Source: Woeseiaceae bacterium (GTDB lineage Bacteria > Pseudomonadota > Gammaproteobacteria > Steroidobacterales > Woeseiaceae). Taken from it: a stretch of 64,000 nucleotides of DNA. Both the position numbers and the translations under genes were made by a program. Positions 1 to 8,398 of the stretch are shown here, piece by piece (within the stretch, counting starts at the first letter, position 1; every line of letters begins with the position of its first letter). The DNA lies in NCBI GenBank assembly GCA_028289545.1, contig JANQPG010000001.1, positions 1-64,000 on the forward strand. Reading direction: 5' to 3'. The notes below the pieces were generated by a model. That model saw nothing but the letters and a program-made list of their open reading frames with translations, did no database searches and was not told the DNA's origin.

Positions 1-121
1 GCTTGTTCTTGTTAGAACTCCAGTGGCGTCGGGCCCTTCACTCCCGGCTCACAGTTGCGGGTACAGCCACGGTTTTGCACCGTGTTCCCTATTGGCCGCG
101 TTGTCGCGGCACCATCTGCGG
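1..121 (-). promoter_or_regulatory. Cobalamin riboswitch (cut by left window edge)
   Basis: Read on the minus strand, this stretch has the ordered elements of an adenosylcobalamin riboswitch. GGTGCC lies at 114-109, followed by a GC-rich hairpin, then GGGAA at 89-85, a stem pairing CACGGT with ACCGTG, the B12 box GCTGTACCCGCAACTGTGAG at 67-48, and GCCACTGG further on. It differs from the usual GCTGCCCCCGCAACTGT core at one position. Its 3' end and expression platform lie left of the window. It points out of the window, so it should control the next gene on the left (by family habit a btuB-type receptor or cobalamin gene). It lies downstream of cobO rather than in front of the cobT operon. Confidence 0.88.
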
Positions 122-253
122 GAAAGCTTGACGTGGTGGCCGGACGTTGTCAAACGGACAATTGATTTGCGCGCTGACGAAAACTCTTAGACAAATTCTA
201 GAAGCGTTCTCAAGAATAGTTCGTCGCCGCGCCGGACTACTTTGAGACCGCTT

Positions 254-856
254 CTAAAAATCCAGCCCGCGCTGCGCGCGGATACCGGCTTTGTAAGGGT
301 GCTTGATCTCGCGCATCTCGCTGACGAGGTCGGCGTATGCGCAGAGTTCTTCGGGTGCGTCGCGGCCGGTCAGTATCACGCTTGTGCGTTCGTGCCGGGC
401 ATCGAGGCCCGCTTTGACATCGTCCACCGTTAGATAATCGTAACGGAGCGCAATGTTGATTTCGTCGAGGACGACAAGATCGTAGTCCCCGCTCTCGAGC
501 ATTCCCCGAGCTCGCTCGAATGCCCGGCGCGCCGCCTCGGTGTCGGCTGCCTCGTCCTGAGTATCCCAGGTGAAGCCGTCCCCCATCGTGTACCAGTCGA
601 CGGCGTCGTCGAGTTTCGCGAAGAACTGCCGCTCGCCCGTTTTCCACTTGCCCTTGATGAACTGCACGACGGCGACGCGCTGACCCCAGCCGAGCGCGCG
701 CACAACGACACCGAATGCCGAGCTCGATTTGCCCTTGCCGTTGCCCGTGTGCACGAGCACAAGCCCGCGGCCGGGATCTTGCGCCTTGCTGCGTTTCTCG
801 CGGTGCTCGTCCTGAAGTTTCTGCATCGCCTCTTTGTGGCGGTCGGCATCGTTCAT
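254..856 (-). CDS. cobO: Cob(I)yrinic acid a,c-diamide adenosyltransferase
   Basis: Transfers the 5'-deoxyadenosyl group of ATP to Co(I) of corrinoids, in the cytoplasm. The 200-residue protein has the normal length for CobO/BtuR. The P-loop HTGNGKGKSS is at about residues 36-45, followed by the family patterns VVQFIKGKWKTGE and DEINIALRYDYL; the C-terminus HPYKAGIRAQRGLDF is also typical. The ATG is preceded by GGAGGA at 6 nt and overlaps the stop of the upstream phosphatase by 4 nt (ATGA), so translation is probably coupled. It is the last gene of the cobT-cobS-cobC-cobO operon. Confidence 0.96.
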   Translation of the reverse strand: MNDADRHKEAMQKLQDEHREKRSKAQDPGRGLVLVHTGNGKGKSSSAFGVVVRALGWGQRVAVVQFIKGKWKTGERQFFAKLDDAVDWYTMGDGFTWDTQDEAADTEAARRAFERARGMLESGDYDLVVLDEINIALRYDYLTVDDVKAGLDARHERTSVILTGRDAPEELCAYADLVSEMREIKHPYKAGIRAQRGLDF

Positions 857-1398
857 CGTTGTCCTCCAGGCTGGTCGTGTTCCCGGTTCCAGACCACCAG
901 TTCACCGTAACCGATCGACGTCTTGAAGTCGTCGGTGTCGTCGCCTCGGGCAAACATCGCGCGCACAACGCCGGCATGACAGACGACGAGTGTGTCGCCC
1001 TTGCGGTCGGCGTAGTCATTGATGGCTTCACGGCATCGGCGGGCGAACATGCGGACGCTCTCGCCGCCGTGCGGCCTCGCGTCGAGGAAGTCCGCCGCCC
1101 AGGCATCGAGTGCTTCACGGGGTATAGCCGACCACGGACGACCTTCCCACGCGGCGAAGTCCATCTCGCTCACCCGGGGATCGACGCTAAGCACGAGTTG
1201 CCGTCGTTTCGCGATCTGCTCGGCGAGCTGGCGCGCCCGGCGCAACGGACTCGAAACGATGCGCTCGAAGGCAGGCAGGTTTGCGATTGCGGCCTCCGCG
1301 TCGGCTTCGAACGATTCGGCGACGGCAATATCCAGGCTGCCGTAGCAATAGTCAGAGCCGAGAACCGGCCGGGTATGACGCATCAGGATAACTGCCAC
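853..1398 (-). CDS. cobC: Histidine phosphatase, probable alpha-ribazole phosphatase
   Basis: A 181-residue histidine-phosphatase-superfamily protein. The phospho-accepting histidine is in LMRHTRP near the N-terminus, and a second conserved histidine is in VVCHAGVVRA near residue 140. RHT instead of RHG is usual for the CobC branch. Its place between cobS and cobO supports removal of the phosphate from alpha-ribazole 5'-phosphate or from cobalamin 5'-phosphate in nucleotide-loop assembly. The start is GTG, which overlaps the end of cobS by 16 nt; no strong Shine-Dalgarno is visible, so coupling to cobS translation is likely. General phosphatase specificity cannot be excluded from sequence alone. 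Confidence 0.88.
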   Translation of the reverse strand: MAVILMRHTRPVLGSDYCYGSLDIAVAESFEADAEAAIANLPAFERIVSSPLRRARQLAEQIAKRRQLVLSVDPRVSEMDFAAWEGRPWSAIPREALDAWAADFLDARPHGGESVRMFARRCREAINDYADRKGDTLVVCHAGVVRAMFARGDDTDDFKTSIGYGELVVWNREHDQPGGQR

Positions 1399-2156
1399 AG
1401 GAGTAATCCGAGATAGACGCCGAGTTCGCTCAACTGCTGCACGGCGCCGAGCGTATCGCCGGTATAGCCGCCGAGGCGACGCTCGAACAACGCGCGCATG
1501 AACAGGTGACCGGCCAGCGCGCCCGCTACGGCGTACAACGCGGCTGTGACGCCTCCGGTGACGGTGGGCCAGGCAAGCAGCAGCCCGCCGGTCAGGAGCG
1601 CAATTGCGATGCCGCTCGCGCCAATGCCGCCGGCTGTGGGTTTGCCGGTGCCGTGGTCGCGTACATAACGGCTGCTGGCAATAACGAGCACCGCCGACAA
1701 CCGCGACAGGCCGTGTGCGACGACAAACGTCGTTACCGCGCTGGCGGGCGGCAGAGCGATTAGCGTCGCGGCCTTGGTGACGAGCACCACCGCCAGCGCA
1801 AGGGCGCCGTAAGTGCCAATGCGGCTGTCCCGCATGATTTCCAGGGCCTGCTCGCGATCGGCGCCGCCCAGCCCATCGAAGGTGTCGGCCAGTCCGTCCT
1901 CATGGAACGCACCCGTGATGAGCAAGCCCGCGGAGAGGGCGAGGAGTACCGCGACCGGCGGCGTCAGCGCGGTGACCGCGAGCGAGTAGACGACGGCGCA
2001 CAGGGCACCGACGAGCGCGCCGACCAGAGGATAGTAGCGGGGCGCCGCCGCGAGTCGCTCTGGCGTGTACGCTTCGCCGACCGGCACCGGAACGCGGGTC
2101 AGGAACTGCACCGCCAGTGCAAAAACGGCGAGTTCGTTGATAGCCAGCCGTTTCAT
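1383..2156 (-). CDS. cobS: Adenosylcobinamide-GDP ribazoletransferase
   Basis: Integral membrane enzyme joining adenosylcobinamide-GDP with alpha-ribazole (or its phosphate) to give cobalamin (phosphate). It has 257 residues with about six to seven hydrophobic segments. The diagnostic acidic motif GAFHEDGLADTFDGLGG is near residues 82-98, next to MRDSRIGTYGALAL. The N-terminal LAVQFLTRVPVP is also typical of the family. The ATG overlaps the cobT stop by 4 nt. Confidence 0.96.
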   Translation of the reverse strand: MKRLAINELAVFALAVQFLTRVPVPVGEAYTPERLAAAPRYYPLVGALVGALCAVVYSLAVTALTPPVAVLLALSAGLLITGAFHEDGLADTFDGLGGADREQALEIMRDSRIGTYGALALAVVLVTKAATLIALPPASAVTTFVVAHGLSRLSAVLVIASSRYVRDHGTGKPTAGGIGASGIAIALLTGGLLLAWPTVTGGVTAALYAVAGALAGHLFMRALFERRLGGYTGDTLGAVQQLSELGVYLGLLLWQLS

Positions 2157-3193
2157 GCCGGACCGTCTACGCTCGCGCTGTCAAAGCTTGCCATGTCACG
2201 AAGGAACGCGCCGGCCGCCTGGACGAGCGGCCATGCCAGAAGTGCGCCCGTGCCCTCGCCGAGGCGTAGGCCGAGATCGAGCAACGGCTGTGCGTCGAGC
2301 GTTGCGAGCAGACGGTCGTGACCGCCCTCGGCAGAGCGGTGAGCGAACACCAGTGCGTTGCGTATCGACGGGTCGATACGCAGAGCCGCATTCGCCGCCG
2401 CCGTACAGATGAAGCCGTCCACCAACACGAGGCGGCGGGCACCCGCTGCTCCGAGCATGGCCCCTGCGATCATCACTATCTCGAAGCCGGCATACTCTCT
2501 GAGTGCATCGCGTGCTTCGAGTTGTGGAGCGGTTCGCGCCGCAGCGCGTTTGAGCAGGGTTCGCTTGCGCTCGAGCCCTGCATCATCGAGACCCGTGCCT
2601 CGACCGGTCAGGTCGGCGACGTCGGTGCCGGTCAGCTTGGCGGCGACAAGACTCGCGGCAGCCGTATTGCCAATGCCCATGTCCCCGAACGCTACCACCG
2701 GCTGCCGGGCCTCCGTGCCAAGCAACTCTCCCGCCGCGAGCGCCGCGCTGCATTCGTCCTCGCTCATCGCGGGACCCTCGATCGCGTTGCCGGTGCCGCC
2801 CCGGATGCGCCGCGATAGCAGCGCGGGGTGCTCGACGGGGGCGCCGGCAACACCTGCGTCGACAACCTGCATCGAAACGCCGAGTGCGTCCGAGAAGGCA
2901 TTCGCGGCGGCGCCCCCGGCAAGGAAATTCAAGAGCATCTGTCGCGTGACCGTCTGCGGATAGGCGGAGACACCGGCGGTTGCCATGCCGTGATCGCCGG
3001 CGAACAGCGTCAGGCCGCAGGACGAGGTGTCGGGCTCAAGCGTGCCTTGCAGCCTGGCAATCTGCATCGCCAGATCCTCGACGCGGCCGAGCGAACCGAC
3101 GGGCTTCGTCTTGCCGTCGATGAGCGCCTGGAGACGGCGGTCGAGTTCTGTGCCCGAAGCATCGGCGTTCTGAGATTCGGATAGCTGCGGCAC
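2153..3193 (-). CDS. cobT: Nicotinate-nucleotide--dimethylbenzimidazole phosphoribosyltransferase
   Basis: Makes alpha-ribazole 5'-phosphate from nicotinate mononucleotide and dimethylbenzimidazole. The family signatures KTKPVGSLGRVE near the N-terminus, FAGDHGMATAGVSAYPQ, and the catalytic-glutamate motif LGEGTGALLAWP near the C-terminus are all present. I chose the GTG at 3193 (346 residues) because GAGGA lies 6 nt upstream and the N-terminus then has normal family length. An ATG at 3307 in the same frame would add 38 basic residues with no family counterpart and a poorer ribosome site. First gene of the operon. Confidence 0.93.
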   Translation of the reverse strand: MPQLSESQNADASGTELDRRLQALIDGKTKPVGSLGRVEDLAMQIARLQGTLEPDTSSCGLTLFAGDHGMATAGVSAYPQTVTRQMLLNFLAGGAAANAFSDALGVSMQVVDAGVAGAPVEHPALLSRRIRGGTGNAIEGPAMSEDECSAALAAGELLGTEARQPVVAFGDMGIGNTAAASLVAAKLTGTDVADLTGRGTGLDDAGLERKRTLLKRAAARTAPQLEARDALREYAGFEIVMIAGAMLGAAGARRLVLVDGFICTAAANAALRIDPSIRNALVFAHRSAEGGHDRLLATLDAQPLLDLGLRLGEGTGALLAWPLVQAAGAFLRDMASFDSASVDGPA

Positions 3194-3595
3194 GGTATTC
3201 CTCGGCAGGCGAATCGGCGCCGAGCGGCGATGGTGATTCGGTTTTTTAAGAAAAGCCGAACGCGGTAGAATCCGGTGCCGACCCAGTGAAGTCGAAGTGT
3301 AACTCATGGTCTCGGCCGGAGAACCGGTGATCCACGCTACCTGGTGACGAAGGTAGGCCCTAGGCTATCAGCGCCGGCAAGTCGAAAGACTGCTGAGCGA
3401 GGATTGCAGCGTAACTCGCCTCAACACAAGGCATTGCTGTGGCCGCTAATCTCTCCGGCCGCATCTCGCCCGGAATCGGTCCGGTCTCCAGTTCGCCTCG
3501 GTTGTTTTGGGAAAGATGTTAGGCTGGGCCTGATTGTGCGCCAGCGGTTGGTACCGACCCGAAGCTGATTGTTGCGCTAGTTTGAGGAGGCATGG
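3194..3595. other. Intergenic region between cobT and a divergent gene
   Basis: About 400 bases between the divergently read cobT and the secreted protein at 3596. It must hold both promoters. I looked for a second cobalamin riboswitch on the minus strand ahead of cobT and did not find the B12 box. No convincing -10/-35 pair, palindrome or small gene was recognised. Confidence 0.5.
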
Positions 3596-4507
3596 ATGAA
3601 CAGAATACTGGCGGCGATTGCCGGTGGCGCATTGCTGATCGCATCCAGCGGCACAGCATCCGGTCAAGATCCGGTCGACTTGCCGCTTGTCGTACAGCCC
3701 GGTGAACGGCTGCTGATCGAATATTCACATGAGCGCAACAACAACGGCCAGGCGAGGTCGGCAAATATTGTCGGTGAAATTGCCATTGGCGATATCGGAG
3801 ACGATAGCTTCCGCGCTACCTGGACAACAAAATCCGTAGACGTCGGCGGAGTTCGTGTCGATACGAGCACGCCGCAGGCCAGCACCTTTTTGCTGGGCGT
3901 CCCAATCGAGTATGTCGCTGATTATGACGGCACGCCGCTACGAATCGTAGACAGGAACCGGCTGCTGGACACTCTCCTCAAGTTGCCGGTCTTCAATTCC
4001 GGCAACGCCGAGGCTGCTGCCTCGATGCGGTCATTTTTCGACTCCATGTCCGAGGAGGCTATGGCCCAGTCTTTCCTGAAAGTGCCTTCGTACATGGCTC
4101 TTTGCCAGGGCACGAGTTTGGCGATTGGCGAGCGAAACGAGGTGTCAGTTCAGGTCCCAAGCCCTCTGGGCGGCGCGCCTGTTGACGCTGTTGTTTCTTA
4201 CTTGCTCGAGACGTTCGATGTGCAACACGCAAAGGCGCACATCGAATATCGTCTCGTGCTGGATCCGGCGAGCGCAAAAAAACTGGTCTCCGATTTCGTC
4301 GAGCGCCTGGCCAGTTCCAACAAGTCCTTACACTCCGAAATCGCGGGGCTGTCGATTGAGCGCAACGACTCGGCCAGCTGCGAAGTCAACGCTGAGAGCG
4401 GATGGACGGAGTCGGTCAGATTCACCACGGAGATCAAGACCCTGGACCGATTCAATTCGGAAACGTTTCTCGTCTCCGTATCCCACAACGCCGAGCCAGG
4501 GGATTGA
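3596..4507 (+). CDS. Secreted protein of unknown function
   Basis: A 303-residue protein with a clear Sec signal peptide (hydrophobic AAIAGGALLIASS, probable cleavage after TASG near residue 23). The mature part is acidic, β-rich, and has no motif I can name. Two cysteines, in MALCQGT and ASCEVNA, could form a disulfide. GAGGAGG lies about 5 nt before the ATG. It stands alone, flanked by intergenic stretches. It is probably periplasmic or a surface protein; function is not assignable. Confidence 0.75.
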   Translation: MNRILAAIAGGALLIASSGTASGQDPVDLPLVVQPGERLLIEYSHERNNNGQARSANIVGEIAIGDIGDDSFRATWTTKSVDVGGVRVDTSTPQASTFLLGVPIEYVADYDGTPLRIVDRNRLLDTLLKLPVFNSGNAEAAASMRSFFDSMSEEAMAQSFLKVPSYMALCQGTSLAIGERNEVSVQVPSPLGGAPVDAVVSYLLETFDVQHAKAHIEYRLVLDPASAKKLVSDFVERLASSNKSLHSEIAGLSIERNDSASCEVNAESGWTESVRFTTEIKTLDRFNSETFLVSVSHNAEPGD

Positions 4508-4885
4508 GCCCGGCGGTCGGGAGCTGTTCCTCACAGACAAAACGTGATCCCCGGGGGCAGGCTGGTTCGCTCCGCGTTCTGGTCAGGGAAAAACTAACCC
4601 AGCGGAACGCCCTGAGGCGTCGGTAGCTCGCAGCAGAGCCGATCGATCATCGGGTGTGACGGCCGGCGCCGGCCGCTCACATCGACGGTTTTCAGCACTC
4701 GCAGGAAAGTGGCTCGCGGTTCATAGGGCCGCCGATACAACCGGGCAATCGTTTAGCCGACGCTTTTCTTACGATTTACTTCGATGGTGCTGTAGCGAAG
4801 CTGCTCGGCCTGTAGGGCCTTGACACCGCAGCCGTCGGTTAGTTGGTGTCCGTGCTATTTCTCCGGCCGCGTTTAGTGTCGTAGC
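4508..4885. other. Non-coding stretch between convergent genes
   Basis: About 380 bases between the 3' ends of the secreted protein gene and the minus-strand TPR gene. I see no credible coding region and no clear terminator hairpin with a T tract. Short GC-rich self-complementary patches (for example GGCCGGCGCCGGCC around 4661) could form structure. Nothing else was recognised. Confidence 0.4.
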
Positions 4886-7231
4886 CTACAGGTCTGCCAG
4901 CAGTTCCTGCGCTTCAACAAGAAGGACAAAGCTTCGGTCGGCCCCTGACCACGTTGAAACGGCTTCTTCGAGCTGTGTTTTTGCCTGGGCGGCGTCACCT
5001 TCGGCGAGCAGGGCTTTGGCGAGCACCAGCCTGGCGTAGGCACTCGCCGGATACACCTTGAGGATGCCTTCGAGCCGCTCGCGGGCCTTGGCGGTGGCTC
5101 CGGCGTCGACGTACAACTCTGCCGCGTTGATGAACATATCGGAGCCGCTGAGATCCTTCAGCACAACGGCCAGATGAGACTGCCCGAGTAGTTCGAAGGC
5201 ACGATCGACATGCCCGACCGCGATAGCATCGTCGCCATTCCACGTAGCCAACCTCGCGCGCCCCATTTCCACGAAGGGCAGGAAGGGCGCTGGCAACTGC
5301 GACTCGATGGCGAGCGTTTTCTCCACGATCGCCCTGGTTTCTTCGCGCATATCGGCCATGCCGTAAATGCCCATGTACGAGAAGTTCATGTAGTCCGACA
5401 TGGGCGGCTGTAGCTGAGCGACGATACTGTCCATCAAGGTGAGCGCCGCTTGCGTATCGCCAGCCATGCTCAGCATCATGCCAAGCTGGCTTTCGATGGT
5501 GACGAGGCGGATTGCGGGTGGGACCAGGTCTTTGGCAAGCTCGTTGGTCTCCGTCAGCAAATCGGTGGCCTCGGAAATCTTGCCTTGTGCCGCTGCAATT
5601 TCCGCTTTGCCGATCAAGGTTTCCATACGCTGCTCGCCGTTGGCCTCCGGTGAGAGCAGATCGTTGAGACGCCGGCTCGCATCGTCGAACATCCCGCGTC
5701 GAGCCTCGAGACGCGCGAGCCCAATTTCGGACGCTACGGTGGTCTCCGATAGAATCGACGCTGTCTCGAGAGCGGCCTGCGCGTCGGCGAGTCTGCCTTG
5801 TGCCTGATAAACCTCGGAGAGCTGGATGTGTGCGCCACTGCTGTCGGGAATCTCCCCCAGGAATTGCTGCAAAAGGTTCGCAGCCGCATCGAAGTTGCCG
5901 CGCTGCTGCTCAACCAGGGCTTTCTGGCGGTAAACGTCAACGTCGTCGGGGTTGAGTTTGAGCAGCTGGTCGAAGGCGCTGATCGCGGATTCGAGTGCCT
6001 CGTCCGTACCCTTGATGCGGCTAAGGCGAGCCTTCGCCTCGAGGGCGCGGGTACTGTTCGGCTCGACTTGCGTCCATATGTCAACGACCTGAATGCCCTT
6101 GTCGAGGTCGCCGTCGTAAAGATACTGCTGCGCTTTCATGCCGAAACGGCTGGCATTCGACAAGCGGTAGCTATTGCTTAGCGCTCGTGACGCGCTGATG
6201 CGGGCTGCCGCGACGTCGCCGCTCAGGTACTCGGCGACGGAAAGCCTGCTGCGAGCCTCGGCAAAGGCCGGATCGGCATCGACCGCAGCCTGAAGTTCGG
6301 CGATTCCGCCGGCGTAGTCGTTGTCGAGTTCGATGAGGACGTTGCCGCTGCTGTAGTGGCGGATTGCCTCAATCGAATCGCTAAGGTGCTCGCTGACCGG
6401 GTCGTCACTCTGGTTGTCGGCGGGTTCGACGCGAGCAAAGCCCAGGATCGCTTCGCTGATTTCATCGACCCCGGCCAGCCAGTCGTCCGTTGTTACCGAG
6501 TGCGTACCGATCAGATCGCCCGACTCAGCGTCATACATCGAGGCGTTCAAACTGATTGTGTAGCCGTCCACGCGGTAGGACCCGAGAATAAAGGCCGCGC
6601 TGCGGCGGTCGCGGGCAATCTCGACGGCGAGTCCGCGCGGCAAGTCCCGCATGCGCTCGAAGCCTTGATTGCGCAGGCGGCGCATCATCGAGTTGGAGTC
6701 GAACGGTGTCGGCACGGAGAGGACCGGCGACACGCGCGCGAGATCGTGGGCAAGGATCATGGGCAGTCCGTAGGACAGCCAGTCGGTCTCGTCATCGGCC
6801 GAGAGGTTCTCCCAAAAGTAGCCGATAACTTCCTGGTGGTAGCCCTGGCGCGCCACCTCGAAGGTCTGCATCTGCCCCGTTTCGTCCGCAATCTCCATCA
6901 TCTCGGTCGCGGCGCTGGCGTCGAGGCCCGGGTTGAACAGGTAAATCATGGCGGCCGCGACGAGCATATTCACGGGCACGAAAACGCGCTCGGTTCTGGT
7001 CCAGCGATCCCTGCCGGGAGCGCCGTGGTTGTAGGCGACCAGCGCGACTGCCGGTAGCATCACGACCATCGCGACGAACACGTAGGACGTCAGGTTCGCG
7101 GGCAGGTTGAAGCGTTCGGTAATCCAGTCACCGAGTTCGATGACGAGCCAGGTGGCGGCGATGTACATGCCGACGATCGGGAACACCCGGCGCCTGATCA
7201 GGTTGTCGAAAAGGGTAGGTTCGGAACTCAT
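4886..7231 (-). CDS. Membrane-anchored TPR protein with TolB/FlgO-like N-terminal half
   Basis: The 781-residue protein starts with RRRVFPIVGMYIAATWLVIEL, the N-terminal membrane module often seen ahead of TolB/FlgO-like domains in TPR proteins. Hydrophobic segments are near residues 17-35, 47-66 and 84-99. Residues ~150-270 (with ILAHDLARVSPVLSVPT and AAFILGSYRVDGYTISL) resemble the FlgO/TolB-N fold. From ~285 to the end there are repeated helical TPR-type units. In relatives the membrane module may follow a DNA-binding or cyclase domain; none is present here. Probably a scaffold or regulatory protein facing the cytoplasm or periplasm; the partner is unknown. It is monocistronic as far as visible. 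Confidence 0.75.
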   Translation of the reverse strand: MSSEPTLFDNLIRRRVFPIVGMYIAATWLVIELGDWITERFNLPANLTSYVFVAMVVMLPAVALVAYNHGAPGRDRWTRTERVFVPVNMLVAAAMIYLFNPGLDASAATEMMEIADETGQMQTFEVARQGYHQEVIGYFWENLSADDETDWLSYGLPMILAHDLARVSPVLSVPTPFDSNSMMRRLRNQGFERMRDLPRGLAVEIARDRRSAAFILGSYRVDGYTISLNASMYDAESGDLIGTHSVTTDDWLAGVDEISEAILGFARVEPADNQSDDPVSEHLSDSIEAIRHYSSGNVLIELDNDYAGGIAELQAAVDADPAFAEARSRLSVAEYLSGDVAAARISASRALSNSYRLSNASRFGMKAQQYLYDGDLDKGIQVVDIWTQVEPNSTRALEAKARLSRIKGTDEALESAISAFDQLLKLNPDDVDVYRQKALVEQQRGNFDAAANLLQQFLGEIPDSSGAHIQLSEVYQAQGRLADAQAALETASILSETTVASEIGLARLEARRGMFDDASRRLNDLLSPEANGEQRMETLIGKAEIAAAQGKISEATDLLTETNELAKDLVPPAIRLVTIESQLGMMLSMAGDTQAALTLMDSIVAQLQPPMSDYMNFSYMGIYGMADMREETRAIVEKTLAIESQLPAPFLPFVEMGRARLATWNGDDAIAVGHVDRAFELLGQSHLAVVLKDLSGSDMFINAAELYVDAGATAKARERLEGILKVYPASAYARLVLAKALLAEGDAAQAKTQLEEAVSTWSGADRSFVLLVEAQELLADL

Positions 7232-7409
7232 GCAGCGTGGCTGATGATTAACGGCTCCCGAGGATATATCGGGCGGCGGATCGGTGCCAGCAGGGCGGCT
7301 GGCCGTATTGCCAGCGTCGACGGCGAAGCGCCAGGCGGTAGGAGGGACAAACCTGTCCGTCTAAGTCGAATGTGCAAGAAACGCATGTCGCGATGCGAAG
7401 ATGGGCTAT

Positions 7410-8225
7410 TCACGCTGCCGGCGCTTTCTCTCCGAACCCCTTGAAAAACGTATAGCAGAAAGTGCCGTCCGTTTCGGCAGTCCGGTACAGAGCCTGAATT
7501 CCGTCGTCGAAGCTTGCCGCGTCGATAATGCCGGCTTCAAGCGCGGGGGTACGAACGCCCTCGATCATGGCGGTAAAGGTTTTCCGGGTGAAGCCGTCGA
7601 CGAGATGCGGTTTGCTGGAGTCCACATAGACCATGCGCGGTGAGACCCGGACGTTGCCAAACCCGGAACGATCGAGAAGGGGATAAAGCTGCCGACCGAC
7701 GTGAGCATTTCCGCCAGCTCTGCGCTGCAGCTCGACCTGGCAATTGATCGCCGCATCAGCCGCATCGCTCTCCGGGTGAAAGTACGTTGAACCGTGGTCT
7801 CCCTCGATCACTGTTATTGTGCCGCCCGGCTTGAGGACGGTCCTCAAGCTAACGAGCGCGTCGACGGGATTCCGCAGGTGCTCGAGTACAAAGCAGACGA
7901 ATACATGATCGAACGATTCGGGTTCGAACGGCAATGAGAATATATTGGCCTGTCGCAGTTCGACTCCGGAAATGCCCGCTGACTGCAAGTTTCTTCTTGC
8001 CTGCGCGACCGATTCGGCTGAAACGTCGATCGAGGTGATCTTTGCTCCCGGACTGTTCTGCGCCAGTGTTACGGTCTGGGCTCCGACCCCGCAGCCTGCT
8101 TCCAGGACGGTGCTGCCTTCGGGGAAATGTGTGTCCGAGTGCAATAGCTCGACGAGGGTGCTCGCCTGATCCTGCAGGCGAATGGCTTCCGAGGGTTCAT
8201 AACCATGAACGTACTGTCGACTCAT
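7410..8225 (-). CDS. Class I SAM-dependent methyltransferase
   Basis: A 271-residue methyltransferase. Motif I VLEAGCGVGAQT (about residues 40-51), the acidic SIDVSAESVAQA, motif IV FDHVFVCFVLEHL and the following LKPGGTITVIEGDHG are plain. The start is the ATG at 8225 (MSRQYVHGYEP...), because GGGAG lies 6 nt before it and the family begins with this sequence. The frame stays open 150 nt further upstream to 8375, but that would add a tail unlike the family. The substrate is unknown; a small molecule or ubiquinone-like acceptor is possible. It lies on the same strand as the M50 protease, 173 nt downstream of it. Confidence 0.85.
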   Translation of the reverse strand: MSRQYVHGYEPSEAIRLQDQASTLVELLHSDTHFPEGSTVLEAGCGVGAQTVTLAQNSPGAKITSIDVSAESVAQARRNLQSAGISGVELRQANIFSLPFEPESFDHVFVCFVLEHLRNPVDALVSLRTVLKPGGTITVIEGDHGSTYFHPESDAADAAINCQVELQRRAGGNAHVGRQLYPLLDRSGFGNVRVSPRMVYVDSSKPHLVDGFTRKTFTAMIEGVRTPALEAGIIDAASFDDGIQALYRTAETDGTFCYTFFKGFGEKAPAA

Positions 8226-8398
8226 CAGATCTCCCGACTGCATTAGTGAAAGGTCGCAGACGGAAAGTGTACCGGGTAGGTCGGCCAATTGCGCAATTGT
8301 GGCCTGCGGGTTTGGTGGGGTCAGCTTGTATGCCGCCGCGATATGAACGATGTCGAGGTCGTCATCCGCGAACATGGGGGCGCATCACCTGATTCGCT

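Noticed and set aside
3194..3595. Second cobalamin riboswitch ahead of cobT
   Set aside because: No B12 box or GGTGCC element found on the minus strand in this gap.
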